A DNA stretch of 64,000 bases from positions 62,001 to 126,000 of the forward strand of contig NZ_CP019799.1 in assembly GCF_002007605.1 (NCBI RefSeq), in the 5' to 3' direction. The notes under the pieces were generated by a model, which was given only the letters and a program-made list of their open reading frames with translations, searched no databases and was not told the origin of the DNA. Positions within the stretch are counted from its first letter, which is position 1. Each line of letters starts with the position of its first letter. The translations under genes were made by a program, and so were the position numbers. Origin of the DNA: Cellvibrio sp. PSBB023. GTDB lineage: Bacteria; Pseudomonadota; Gammaproteobacteria; Pseudomonadales; Cellvibrionaceae. Of the stretch, positions 8,469 through 15,872 are shown in pieces.

Positions 8469-8513
8469 TTTTGACCGGCGTCAAAATACAAAATCAAATC
8501 CCCCGCGTAATCT
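8469..8513 (+). promoter_or_regulatory. Candidate activator-dependent phage late promoter (copy 2)
   Basis: TTTTGAC-CGGC-GTCAAAA at 8469..8486 repeats the palindrome found at 191..208. The shared block runs 27 bases with one mismatch. A -10-like TAATCT lies at 8508..8513. The distance from palindrome centre to -10 start is 30.5 bases in both copies, and the distance to the next start codon is nearly the same (81 against 84 bases from the palindrome start). It drives the protease, capsid and tail block from 8550. Confidence 0.65.
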
Positions 8514-8549
8514 GACCTCAACACATTAAAAACGGTTGAGAGCAAACCC

Positions 8550-9554
8550 ATGGCAACAGCCAAAAAATTATTGGAAATTTTTCGCCCAGGTACATTTGTA
8601 TCCGTGGAAGGGCAGCGAATTTCATTTAGCGATGCAGACGTTGCTGCAACGGTTGCGGCTTACGATGTTGCCAAGCACAAAGCGCCGTTGGTAATCGGTC
8701 ACCCCAAAATTGACGACCCGGCCTATGGTCATGCTGTTTCTCTTTCACTGGGCCGCAACAATGTTGTGCTCGCCGAACCCGCCAATGTGGATCCCAGTTT
8801 TGCCGATGCGGTTAACAACGAACGCTACGACAGCATCAGCGCATCCTTTTGGTCACCTACTAACCCGCGTAACCCAGTGCCTGGTGTTTGGTATGTCCGC
8901 CACATCGGTTTTTTGGGCGCCGTTCCCCCTGCTGTTCCGGGTTTAAAACAACCGTCGTTTGCCGATGCAGACGATGCCGATCTCATCACCATCAATTTTG
9001 CCGACTCACAGGAGCCAACCATGGGCACACCAACGCAAGCCGAACTCGATAAACAAGCGCAAAAACTAAAAGACGATCAAGCCAGCTTTGCTGATCAGCA
9101 AGCTGCACAAAAGAAACTGGCAGACGATTTGGCTGCTCGTGAAAAAGCACTTGCCGCGAAAGAACAGAAAGCCCGTGAGGACGAAATTAATTCGTTCGCT
9201 GAAGGGCTGATCAAAAGTGGAAAGCTGTTGCCGGTAGAGAAAACCGGAATGGTCGCATTGTTGGGGGCATTACCTGCTGACCAAGAAGTGAGTTTCGCAG
9301 ATGGCGACGGCAAAACCGTAAGCCAGGCAAGTGCGGATGTGTTGCGTAACTTCCTGACCAACTTGCCGCCACGTGTTGACTTTGCAGAGCATTCAGCGCG
9401 TGAGGAAGGTGAGCAAGTTCACGATGCCAGTTTTGCAGCACCGGATGGCTTTACTGCCGACGCAGAGCGGATGGAATTGCACAAGAAAATTCAGGCTCAT
9501 GCAGACAAGCACAAAATGAGTTACGCCGATGCAGCTCGTGTAGTGGGCCGTTAA
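8550..9554 (+). CDS. Phage prohead protease with fused scaffold (Mu gpI-like)
   Basis: This 334-residue protein belongs to the Mu I protease family. Residues 1-140 hold the protease part with GHPKIDDPAYGH and YDSISASFW. The second part (about 155-334) is helical, charged and rich in lysine, alanine and glutamine, typical of a scaffold. The protease matures the prohead by removing the scaffold. The motif SFAD/NFAD recurs about a dozen times along the protein and could mark self-cleavage sites; this is inference. It is the first gene after the second candidate late promoter. Confidence 0.88.
   Translation: MATAKKLLEIFRPGTFVSVEGQRISFSDADVAATVAAYDVAKHKAPLVIGHPKIDDPAYGHAVSLSLGRNNVVLAEPANVDPSFADAVNNERYDSISASFWSPTNPRNPVPGVWYVRHIGFLGAVPPAVPGLKQPSFADADDADLITINFADSQEPTMGTPTQAELDKQAQKLKDDQASFADQQAAQKKLADDLAAREKALAAKEQKAREDEINSFAEGLIKSGKLLPVEKTGMVALLGALPADQEVSFADGDGKTVSQASADVLRNFLTNLPPRVDFAEHSAREEGEQVHDASFAAPDGFTADAERMELHKKIQAHADKHKMSYADAARVVGR
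9021..9554 (+). CDS. Nested in-frame capsid scaffold (Mu gpZ-like)
   Basis: An ATG at 9021 lies in frame inside the protease gene and is preceded by CAGGAG with seven bases spacing. It would give a 177-residue, strongly helical scaffold beginning MGTPTQAELDKQ. Mu (I/Z) and lambda (C/Nu3) make their scaffolds from internal starts in the protease gene, so this is the expected arrangement. The second product is inferred from the ribosome site and by analogy. Confidence 0.65.
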   Translation: MGTPTQAELDKQAQKLKDDQASFADQQAAQKKLADDLAAREKALAAKEQKAREDEINSFAEGLIKSGKLLPVEKTGMVALLGALPADQEVSFADGDGKTVSQASADVLRNFLTNLPPRVDFAEHSAREEGEQVHDASFAAPDGFTADAERMELHKKIQAHADKHKMSYADAARVVGR

Positions 9555-9613
9555 ACCCGGAACTAGATCGGGCTAATCGTTACATATTAATTTTCATTTT
9601 AACGAGGTTTTTT

Positions 9614-9964
9614 ATGAGCACGCAAAAACTTCCTGTGCTGTCAGTCACTCGCAAGGCGACTGCTGCGCTTACCAAGTATCAGTACATCACAGCCTCTGGT
9701 GCTGTTGCCGCAGCTGGTGCTGCTGGTATCGGTTTGGTGGTTACCGATGCAGACAGTGGTGATGACATTACTGTCGATGTTCTTGGAACAAGTACCGCAA
9801 TGGCAGGCGCTGCTGTAGCTAATGGTGCGCGTTTGCAGGTTGGTACCGGAGGCAAATTAATTACAGCAACCACCGGCGTTCCAGTAGCACAAGCATTAGA
9901 AGCAGGCACGACCGATCAACCATTTGAAGTGTTGCTGTTGCCAGGCCTTTCCGCTCCGGCTTAA
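9614..9964 (+). CDS. Capsid cement/decoration protein (DUF2190 family)
   Basis: This 116-residue, strand-rich protein is dominated by alanine, glycine, threonine and valine. It reads like DUF2190 capsid cement proteins, which trim the outside of the head: a pattern such as GIGLVVTDADSGDDITV, then GTSTAMAGAAVANGARL. Its place between scaffold and major capsid genes agrees. The ATG is preceded by AACGAGG. The product is likely made in large amounts. Confidence 0.8.
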   Translation: MSTQKLPVLSVTRKATAALTKYQYITASGAVAAAGAAGIGLVVTDADSGDDITVDVLGTSTAMAGAAVANGARLQVGTGGKLITATTGVPVAQALEAGTTDQPFEVLLLPGLSAPA

Positions 9965-10027
9965 TCGCTCATTTAGTTTTTGGTGCACGTTTTCCTAACA
10001 ATTTTTTAACTCAATGGAGTTACAGCT

Positions 10028-10972
10028 ATGTCTAAAGCAGGTTCTCAAAATCGGGTTGTCGATCCCGTATTAACTAGCGTTGCAATCGGCTATACCAATG
10101 GCGCGTTTATTGGTCACTTCTTATTTCCACGCGTTCCTGTTGGCGTTCGCGGCGGCACTATTCTTGAGTTTGGTAAAGAAGCCTTTAAGCGTTTTGCCGC
10201 TCGTCGTTCACCAGGTTCAGGTACAAAGCGAATTCGCTTTGGTCACGAAGGCAAGAAGTTTGCCTTGACTCAAGATTCACTGGAAGGTGTTGTACCGCGC
10301 GAGGAGCTGCAAGATGCAGAGCAAACGCCTGGTATCAATCTTGGATCTGGAGCAGTTACTAGCACATTGGACATCATGCTCAATTTGCTGGAGGACGAAC
10401 AAGCAACTATTGCGCGCAATCCTTCGAATTACAGCACTTCTAATAAGCTGGATTTAACTGCAAGTAGCTGGCGCAATCCAGATCGCAATCCGTTAGAAGA
10501 TATAGCAGCAGGTCGTGTTGCTGTCGCAAACAAAATTGCCAAAAAACCTAACACGTTGGCATTAAGTGAATCTGCGTATGAAGCACTTCGCACAAACCCT
10601 CACGTATCTGGAAAATTCTCAGGTATCAAAGCCAGCGCTATTACTGAAACCGACTTGGCTGCTGTAATCGGTATTGAGCGTGTGGTAGTTGGTAGCGCAT
10701 TAATTGAGCCTGTAGGTGGTGGCGAACCGGCACCAACGTGGGGCAATGACGCTGTGTTGGCTTACACCGATATTGGTAGCGTTGCAGATCGTGGTCGTCC
10801 TAGTTACGGCTACACATACACACTGAATGGCAATCCATTTGTTGAACCAACTTATTACGACAATAACGCAAAAAGTTGGATATACCCCGTCACCTATGAA
10901 CGCTCACCTGAATTGACTGGTGTTGACGCTGGCTACTTGTTTATCGGTGCCGGTGCTGATTACACCGGCTAA
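10028..10972 (+). CDS. Major capsid protein
   Basis: This 314-residue protein sits where the major capsid gene is expected, after scaffold and cement protein. It has an N-terminal region like that of HK97-fold capsid proteins of Mu-like siphophages (AIGYTNGAFIGHFLFPRV), a middle with NPLEDIAAGRVAV, and KPNTLALSESAYEAL, a pattern common in these capsid proteins. TGGAGTTACAGCT lies before the ATG. I am sure of the role, less so of the exact family: it does not look like Mu gpT itself. Confidence 0.85.
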   Translation: MSKAGSQNRVVDPVLTSVAIGYTNGAFIGHFLFPRVPVGVRGGTILEFGKEAFKRFAARRSPGSGTKRIRFGHEGKKFALTQDSLEGVVPREELQDAEQTPGINLGSGAVTSTLDIMLNLLEDEQATIARNPSNYSTSNKLDLTASSWRNPDRNPLEDIAAGRVAVANKIAKKPNTLALSESAYEALRTNPHVSGKFSGIKASAITETDLAAVIGIERVVVGSALIEPVGGGEPAPTWGNDAVLAYTDIGSVADRGRPSYGYTYTLNGNPFVEPTYYDNNAKSWIYPVTYERSPELTGVDAGYLFIGAGADYTG

Positions 10973-11035
10973 CCGAGTCAGCCATGACACCCAAGGACGG
11001 GGCTTTTAACCAATTTTTTCAAGCAGGTGAATCAT

Positions 11036-11653
11036 ATGAATCGCACGAAAATGTACGTTGCGCTCTGCGCAGTCGTAATTGGCAAGAAAATTATCGCTGC
11101 CGGTAAACCAATTCCCTCCGATGTTAGCGCAGCAAAAATTAACGCATGGCTTGGTAATAATTCCATCGAAGAAGTTGATGTTCCCGAGCCAAGCGCTGAA
11201 GCACAAGCGGCTGCAATTGCTAAAGCAAAAGCGCAGGCTGAGCGCGATGAATTAGAGCGTCGTGCAACCGAACTTGGTATTTATCAACCATATGCACTTA
11301 ACGATGAAGGGTTGATTGCTGCCATCGCAAAAGCGGAAGCAGAGGCCAAGGCCAATACAGTTGCAACAAATGATTCGGTGGCTGGCACCCAAACCATCAC
11401 GGGTGATGGAACTGGCCAAAGCCTGCCTGATGCTTCTAATACCGAACAGGAAGCGGAAGGTATCGCTGGCGAAAAAACAGCAATCATCAAACGCGCTGTT
11501 TTACCAGAAGAGCGCTCTGTTGAACTCGGTGCGTTAAGTGCAGCTGCACTGAAAAAAGTTGCTGGTGAATTGAAAGTTGCTGGCGCTGCTCAAATGAAAA
11601 AAGAGCAGCTCGTAGAAGCGATTATGGCAATTGAGTTTGCACCAAAAGAATAA
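11036..11653 (+). CDS. Phage structural-region protein with C-terminal SAP/HeH-like motif, unknown function
   Basis: About 205 residues from the ATG at 11036, which has CAGGTG six bases upstream; a GTG at 11027 is possible but less well placed. The first 50 residues form a small folded domain (PSDVSAAKINAWLG). An alanine/glutamate-rich helix follows, then a low-complexity linker, and the last 45 residues (ALSAAALKKVAGELKVAG onward) resemble a Rho-N/SAP-type helix-extended loop-helix motif. Proteins of this plan occur between capsid and DUF1320 genes. The function is unknown. Confidence 0.6.
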   Translation: MNRTKMYVALCAVVIGKKIIAAGKPIPSDVSAAKINAWLGNNSIEEVDVPEPSAEAQAAAIAKAKAQAERDELERRATELGIYQPYALNDEGLIAAIAKAEAEAKANTVATNDSVAGTQTITGDGTGQSLPDASNTEQEAEGIAGEKTAIIKRAVLPEERSVELGALSAAALKKVAGELKVAGAAQMKKEQLVEAIMAIEFAPKE

Positions 11654-11695
11654 ATCACCAACGGCAATAAAAGGATTGCGACAAAGGTAATGCCC

Positions 11696-11728
11696 CGCAA
11701 ACCAGCACCACAGGACGTGGTGCGCGGG
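11696..11728 (+). other. Stem-loop before the DUF1320 gene
   Basis: GCACCAC at 11705..11711 pairs perfectly with GTGGTGC at 11717..11723 around a five-base loop. Flanking CCCGC and GCGGG can extend the stem with an internal bulge. There is no T run, so it is not a standard terminator. It may tune expression or mRNA stability between the capsid and head-completion genes. Confidence 0.45.
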
Positions 11729-11748
11729 TAAACAAATTCGGAGTTCTC

Positions 11749-12084
11749 ATGGCTTACATCACTCACCAACAATTGCTTGATCGCCCCGGCTCCCGTGAGC
11801 TGGCCGAAGTAGCGAGCAATGAAGATGGCGACCTAGTGCCTTACGAGCTAATTGCACTCACGTTAAGTGGTGGTGACCGCAGCGCATTTGATGCAGAGCA
11901 AATTGCCGATGCCGATGCAGCACTTGCGCGCATTGACGATGCAGTAGCCGATGCCGATGGTGTGATTGATGGGTACCTGCGCAAAGCAGGCTACCAATTG
12001 CCACTCTCCCAGTGCCCCGCTTGGTTGTTGTCTGGTGCCGTGCGATCACTCGCTACTACCTGCATAAAAACCGCCGGACATTAG
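11749..12084 (+). pseudogene. DUF1320 protein (Mu gp36-like), N-terminal part, frameshifted
   Basis: The first 100 residues match DUF1320 head-tail joining proteins: an opening like MAYITHQQLLDRPG, the helix ADADGVIDGYLRKAGY and LPLSQCPAWLL. After about 12035 the frame diverges and ends at 12084, while the expected family continuation is in the next frame (the product at 12012..12257). Joining the two by one extra base near 12035..12045 restores a normal protein of about 169 residues. This is a one-base loss, either real or a sequencing fault. I see no clear slippery heptamer that would make it a programmed shift. Confidence 0.8.
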
Positions 12085-12257
12085 AGAGCGACGACATGAT
12101 TGTGCGCGATTACAAAGACGCGCTGCGCCTCCTGGAGCAAACCGTTAGCGGCAAGCTTTCCCTGGGCGCGGATGATGACGTAGTAGAGACCGGTGCAGGC
12201 ATGCCGCAGGTAACCAAAGGCAGTAGCCGTATGCGCGATGCTCTGCGAGATTTTTGA
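12012..12257 (+). pseudogene. DUF1320 protein (Mu gp36-like), C-terminal part in -1 frame
   Basis: Read in the -1 frame relative to the upstream part, residues from about RAITRYYLHKNRR on continue the DUF1320 fold: DDMIVRDYKDALRLLEQ is the conserved C-terminal helix, followed by the usual tail with MPQV and a basic end. The ATG at 12012 lies within the overlap and has no proper ribosome site, so this is unlikely to be a separate gene. The stop overlaps the start region of the DUF1834 gene. Confidence 0.75.
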
Positions 12258-12259
12258 TC

Positions 12260-12691
12260 ATGGATTTTTTTGACTCTCAATTAATCATCGAGCATTTAAA
12301 AGATCCGGCGTTTGGATTTGAAAAAGTGGAAGGTGCTGCCGAGTATGCCGCCGTTGAAAAGATCGGTAGTTTTAGGCACAACACTTTGTATGTAGTTGTA
12401 TCAAGGGAACGCAATAAAAGCCCGGGCAAATCGGCAGTTTCCAAGCGCGCTATTGCGGAAGTCAACTTTGGAATTATCTCAGTCGGTAGAAATTACCGGG
12501 ACGCAACCGGCGCAGCAGCTCTACAAGATATTGGCCCCGTAATTGGCAGGGTTCGAAAAGCAATTTTAGGTTGGACTCCTGCTGGTTGCCTAGAGGCGTG
12601 TCAATGGTTAGAGGGGTACGTACAGGACTACGACAAAACCAATCTACTTTGGGTCGATGTTTTTACTACCAGTTACACCATAGGCAATTAA
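12260..12691 (+). CDS. DUF1834 protein (Mu gp37-like)
   Basis: About 143 residues from the ATG at 12260; an upstream TTG at 12254 is possible but not needed. The sequence fits the DUF1834 / Mu gp37 family, a head-tail connector or tail terminator type of protein that normally follows DUF1320. It ends with LWVDVFTTSYTIG. It has no membrane segment. The stop is 45 bases before the tail tube gene. Confidence 0.8.
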   Translation: MDFFDSQLIIEHLKDPAFGFEKVEGAAEYAAVEKIGSFRHNTLYVVVSRERNKSPGKSAVSKRAIAEVNFGIISVGRNYRDATGAAALQDIGPVIGRVRKAILGWTPAGCLEACQWLEGYVQDYDKTNLLWVDVFTTSYTIGN

Positions 12692-12736
12692 CCCGTATTC
12701 CCCAGATTATTTTCAATCACGTAACAGGAGGCCATC

Positions 12737-13495
12737 ATGGCTTTTGCAGTTAAACACAAAGAAATGTCTTACATCGGTGTTGGCGCCATCTATCTGGAGC
12801 TGCTCGGTAGTGCTGGCGGCTTACTCAATATTGGCAACTGTAGCCAGCTGGAATATGCATTCGATGAAGAAAAACAGGAGCTGCCGAATTACATGACGCC
12901 TGGCGGCGGTAACGCCAACGTGCAAAGTAAAATCAGTAGTTTTACTGGCAGCGTAGTACTACATGACTTTACGGCTGAAAACCTTGCTCTTGCGTTGCGT
13001 GGTGCCGTTACTGCTGTGACGGCGGGTACTGTAACGGATGAAGTTCAACAGTGCGCGGGAGTCGATGGCGAACTGATTCCTTTTGACTTTCCCATTGACC
13101 ATGGCGCTGCCATCACCGTTAAAACGGCTTCCGATGTGGCTCTGTTATTAGATGAGGATTACACGATTACCTCAACCGGTATTGTTGTGATCGGCGGCGG
13201 TGCTATTACCAACGCTGGTGTGAAGGTCAGTTACACCAAAGCGGTTGGCGCAATCATGGAGGCGCTGGTTGCATCCGGTCAGGAATTTCGCCTGCACTTT
13301 GATGGTGTGAACGATGCACAGAGCGGAAAACCGGTAGCCATCACCAACCATCGTATTAAATTTTCGCCTACCAGTGGCCTCGCATTTTTGGGTTCCGAGT
13401 TTGGCGAAATCCCCTTGTCCTTCGACGTACTGAGTTCTTCCACTGTTGTTGGAACGGGCTTATCAAAATACATGCGTATCGCCCAGGCAACTTAA
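12737..13495 (+). CDS. Major tail tube protein
   Basis: This 252-residue protein has the strand-rich pattern of a siphovirus major tail protein: an N-terminal region with GAIYLELLG, then QSKISSFTGSVVLHDFTAENLA, a middle loop domain and a closing ITNHRIKFSPTSG-FL part. The ATG has a perfect AGGAGG upstream, consistent with high expression. No sheath gene accompanies it, so the tail is not contractile. An intrinsic terminator follows. Confidence 0.8.
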   Translation: MAFAVKHKEMSYIGVGAIYLELLGSAGGLLNIGNCSQLEYAFDEEKQELPNYMTPGGGNANVQSKISSFTGSVVLHDFTAENLALALRGAVTAVTAGTVTDEVQQCAGVDGELIPFDFPIDHGAAITVKTASDVALLLDEDYTITSTGIVVIGGGAITNAGVKVSYTKAVGAIMEALVASGQEFRLHFDGVNDAQSGKPVAITNHRIKFSPTSGLAFLGSEFGEIPLSFDVLSSSTVVGTGLSKYMRIAQAT

Positions 13496-13534
13496 CAATA
13501 ACTGCAATCCCATCTGCTGCGGCGGATCAATCAA

Positions 13535-13556
13535 GGCACCGCAGGGTGCCTTTTTT
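13535..13556 (+). terminator. Intrinsic terminator between tube and tape-measure genes
   Basis: GGCACC at 13535..13540 pairs with GGTGCC at 13545..13550 around GCAG, and six T follow directly. This is a textbook Rho-independent terminator on the plus strand, yet the tail genes continue 28 bases later with no recognisable new promoter. It probably lowers transcription from the abundant tube to the scarce tape measure and tip proteins. Confidence 0.8.
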
Positions 13557-13583
13557 GTTAGTGAATAGAATTCTGGATTAATC

Positions 13584-15872
13584 ATGGCCGTTAAAGACTC
13601 TGTTTTAAATTTCATCATCAAAGCCAAGAACATGGCTGGTGATGTTGTTTCCAAATTTCGTGATGACGTAAAAGCATTGGATACCACCAGTGCCGATGCC
13701 AGTAAGTCTGTTGACGCACTGGGCGCAGCAGCAGAGAGCTTGGCCAAAGACGTCAGTAGTGCAAGCACCGGTACCGAATCACTTAATACCACGCTCAATG
13801 ATGTCAGTGAAAATGCCAGCGATGCAGCGCAATCGCTGGATGATGCTGATAGCTCAATGAGTGAAATTGCCAGCACGGCAAAAAGCGTTGACGCTGCAAG
13901 TGCTGCCGCCAGCAAATCAGTAAATGATTTGGGTGATGCCGCACAAGAATTAGCTAACAACACCGGTAGCGCGAGCGCGGGTGCCGAGTCACTCGTGAAG
14001 GCGATTAACGATGTTGATAACGGCGATGCAGCTCAATCGCTATATGAACTGAGCGATTTCCTAGAAAAATTGGCCGAACACGCCGCCAGCGCTAGCACCG
14101 GTACAAGCAAACTGAATTCGGAACTAGATGGCGTTAGTGAGAATGCTAGCGATGCCGCCAGCGCTTTAAAAAGTGCCGACTCTTCAATTGATAGCATCAC
14201 TACTGCCGCAAACCAAAGTGCCACCGCAGCGGATAAAGCTGGTACCGCTGCCACCAAATTGGCGCAGCGATATGACGCCGCAGGTAAGCCGATTGAAACT
14301 ACCCGCCAGGAAATTAAAGCAACCAACGATGAGTTAAAAGATACCGAAAGCAGTACTGCAAAAGCGGGCACATCCATTGGTTCGTTCACCAAGCGTTTAC
14401 TCGCATTGGCTGCTGCGGCTGTGGGCATCCACACGATTACCAATGCGTTTAAATCCATGTTTGAAACAGGCGATAAATTTGAGCGCCTGTCACTGCAAAT
14501 GGAACAAACCATGGGGTCGCTCGCTGCGGGTGAGCAGGCTACCGAATGGGTAAAAGATTTTGCGAAAAATACGCCGCTGCAATTACAAGAAGTTACCGAT
14601 ACTTTTTTGCGGTTGAAAAACTTTGGGCTGGATCCTCAAGCGGGCGCGATGCAGGCCATCGTGGATCAATCCGCAAAACTAGGTAAAGGCTATGAAGCTG
14701 TAGAAGGTATTTCCCTGGCGCTCGGCCAGGCCTGGGCAAAGCAGAAATTACAAGGCGAAGAGATTCTGCAACTGATTGAGCGCGGTGTTCCCGTGTGGGA
14801 TCTGCTGGCCACCACCACCGGCAAAACCACTGCCGAAATACAGAAAATGTCGGAAGCAGGGTTGCTGGGGCGCGATGCAATCAAAGCCATGATTGATGAA
14901 ATGGGCAGGCAAAGCGCCGGTGCTGCAGCGCAAAACATGAGCCTGCTGTCTGGCTACATCTCAACCCTTAAAGATGAGTGGCAGCTGTTCTTAAATGAGA
15001 TAGCCAAATCTGGTGCATTGGATTATGCAAAGGAGCAGTTGCGTCAATTAATTCAATACATCCAAGAGCTGAAGGCGAATGGCGAATTGCAGCAATGGGC
15101 GCAGCGTATTAGTGATGGTTTTATTGCTCTTGCAGAAGCCACTAAAGCGGTAGTGATTGGCATTAAAGATAATATTGGCGCCCTTGCTCTACTTGCAAAA
15201 GCGTATGCCACGGTGAAACTCATTGAATTTGCTGGTGATGCGAAAAACCTCGCTAGTGCCTTGGGTGTTTTGGCGAGCAGAAAAAAAGGGGTAACAGACC
15301 AGGCAACGCTGCTTGCTACTGCGATGCGCGCAATTCCATGGATATTCGTCGCTGATGGTGCGGCAAAGGCGATTGCAGCCTACAACGAGTTACGTGAGGC
15401 CAAAGCAAAACTGGCTGCCTCTCAAGCGATTGAAAATAAAGCCCAGGCTGAAGCCGCTGATCGCATCGCCGAGTTCAATGCACAAACCGGCCTTGCAGTT
15501 AAATCTCTTGATGAAATTATTGCGGCGCAAGACGCGGGTACTGTTGCCATTGATGAATACACTGGGAAGTGGCGTTTGGCTACAGACCAAATTACAGAGG
15601 CCGAGAAAGCAGAGCGCGCTCAAGTTGCTGCAATGAAAGATGCGCAGCAAGAGCGGCAAAGTTATCTCGCTCAAGTCGATACGCTGCTAAACAAATTCTC
15701 ACAAGTCAAAACCGCCGGTGGTGATGTCAGTGAAGCGATAGCCGCTATTGCGACAGAGGCGCAGCGGGGTGGACAAGGTGGCATTCAAGCGCTGGCAACT
15801 GCGATACAAAACATCGCTTTTGAGGGCAGGCCACCAAAGAGCAACTGCAAAACGGCTTGGCTGCGTTTCTGA
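13584..15872 (+). CDS. Tape measure protein, N-terminal part (frameshifted)
   Basis: 762 residues in this frame. Residues 1-245 are helical and repetitive, with copies of a serine/alanine-rich unit starting near 59, 129 and 169. Around 265-420 lies the conserved tape-measure domain: MFETGDKFERLSLQMEQTMG, then LALGQAWAKQKLQGEEILQL and ERGVPVWDLLA. Hydrophobic segments near 535-555 fit the usual membrane-inserting part. The frame ends abnormally in KSNCKTAWLRF, while the expected continuation (KEQLQNGLAAFLKDL) is in the next frame. One lost base near 15832 explains this; the restored protein has about 1260 residues. It sets tail length and helps DNA entry. Confidence 0.85.
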   Translation: MAVKDSVLNFIIKAKNMAGDVVSKFRDDVKALDTTSADASKSVDALGAAAESLAKDVSSASTGTESLNTTLNDVSENASDAAQSLDDADSSMSEIASTAKSVDAASAAASKSVNDLGDAAQELANNTGSASAGAESLVKAINDVDNGDAAQSLYELSDFLEKLAEHAASASTGTSKLNSELDGVSENASDAASALKSADSSIDSITTAANQSATAADKAGTAATKLAQRYDAAGKPIETTRQEIKATNDELKDTESSTAKAGTSIGSFTKRLLALAAAAVGIHTITNAFKSMFETGDKFERLSLQMEQTMGSLAAGEQATEWVKDFAKNTPLQLQEVTDTFLRLKNFGLDPQAGAMQAIVDQSAKLGKGYEAVEGISLALGQAWAKQKLQGEEILQLIERGVPVWDLLATTTGKTTAEIQKMSEAGLLGRDAIKAMIDEMGRQSAGAAAQNMSLLSGYISTLKDEWQLFLNEIAKSGALDYAKEQLRQLIQYIQELKANGELQQWAQRISDGFIALAEATKAVVIGIKDNIGALALLAKAYATVKLIEFAGDAKNLASALGVLASRKKGVTDQATLLATAMRAIPWIFVADGAAKAIAAYNELREAKAKLAASQAIENKAQAEAADRIAEFNAQTGLAVKSLDEIIAAQDAGTVAIDEYTGKWRLATDQITEAEKAERAQVAAMKDAQQERQSYLAQVDTLLNKFSQVKTAGGDVSEAIAAIATEAQRGGQGGIQALATAIQNIAFEGRPPKSNCKTAWLRF

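Noticed and set aside
12012..12084. Programmed -1 frameshifting in the DUF1320 gene
   Set aside because: The overlap contains ATAAAAACC but not in a usable slippery phase, and family-like sequence in the second frame begins before it.
13463..13963. A 166-codon minus-strand frame over the tape-measure start
   Set aside because: It is the serine/alanine-rich antisense reading of repetitive tape-measure DNA and covers the terminator; no ribosome site was seen.
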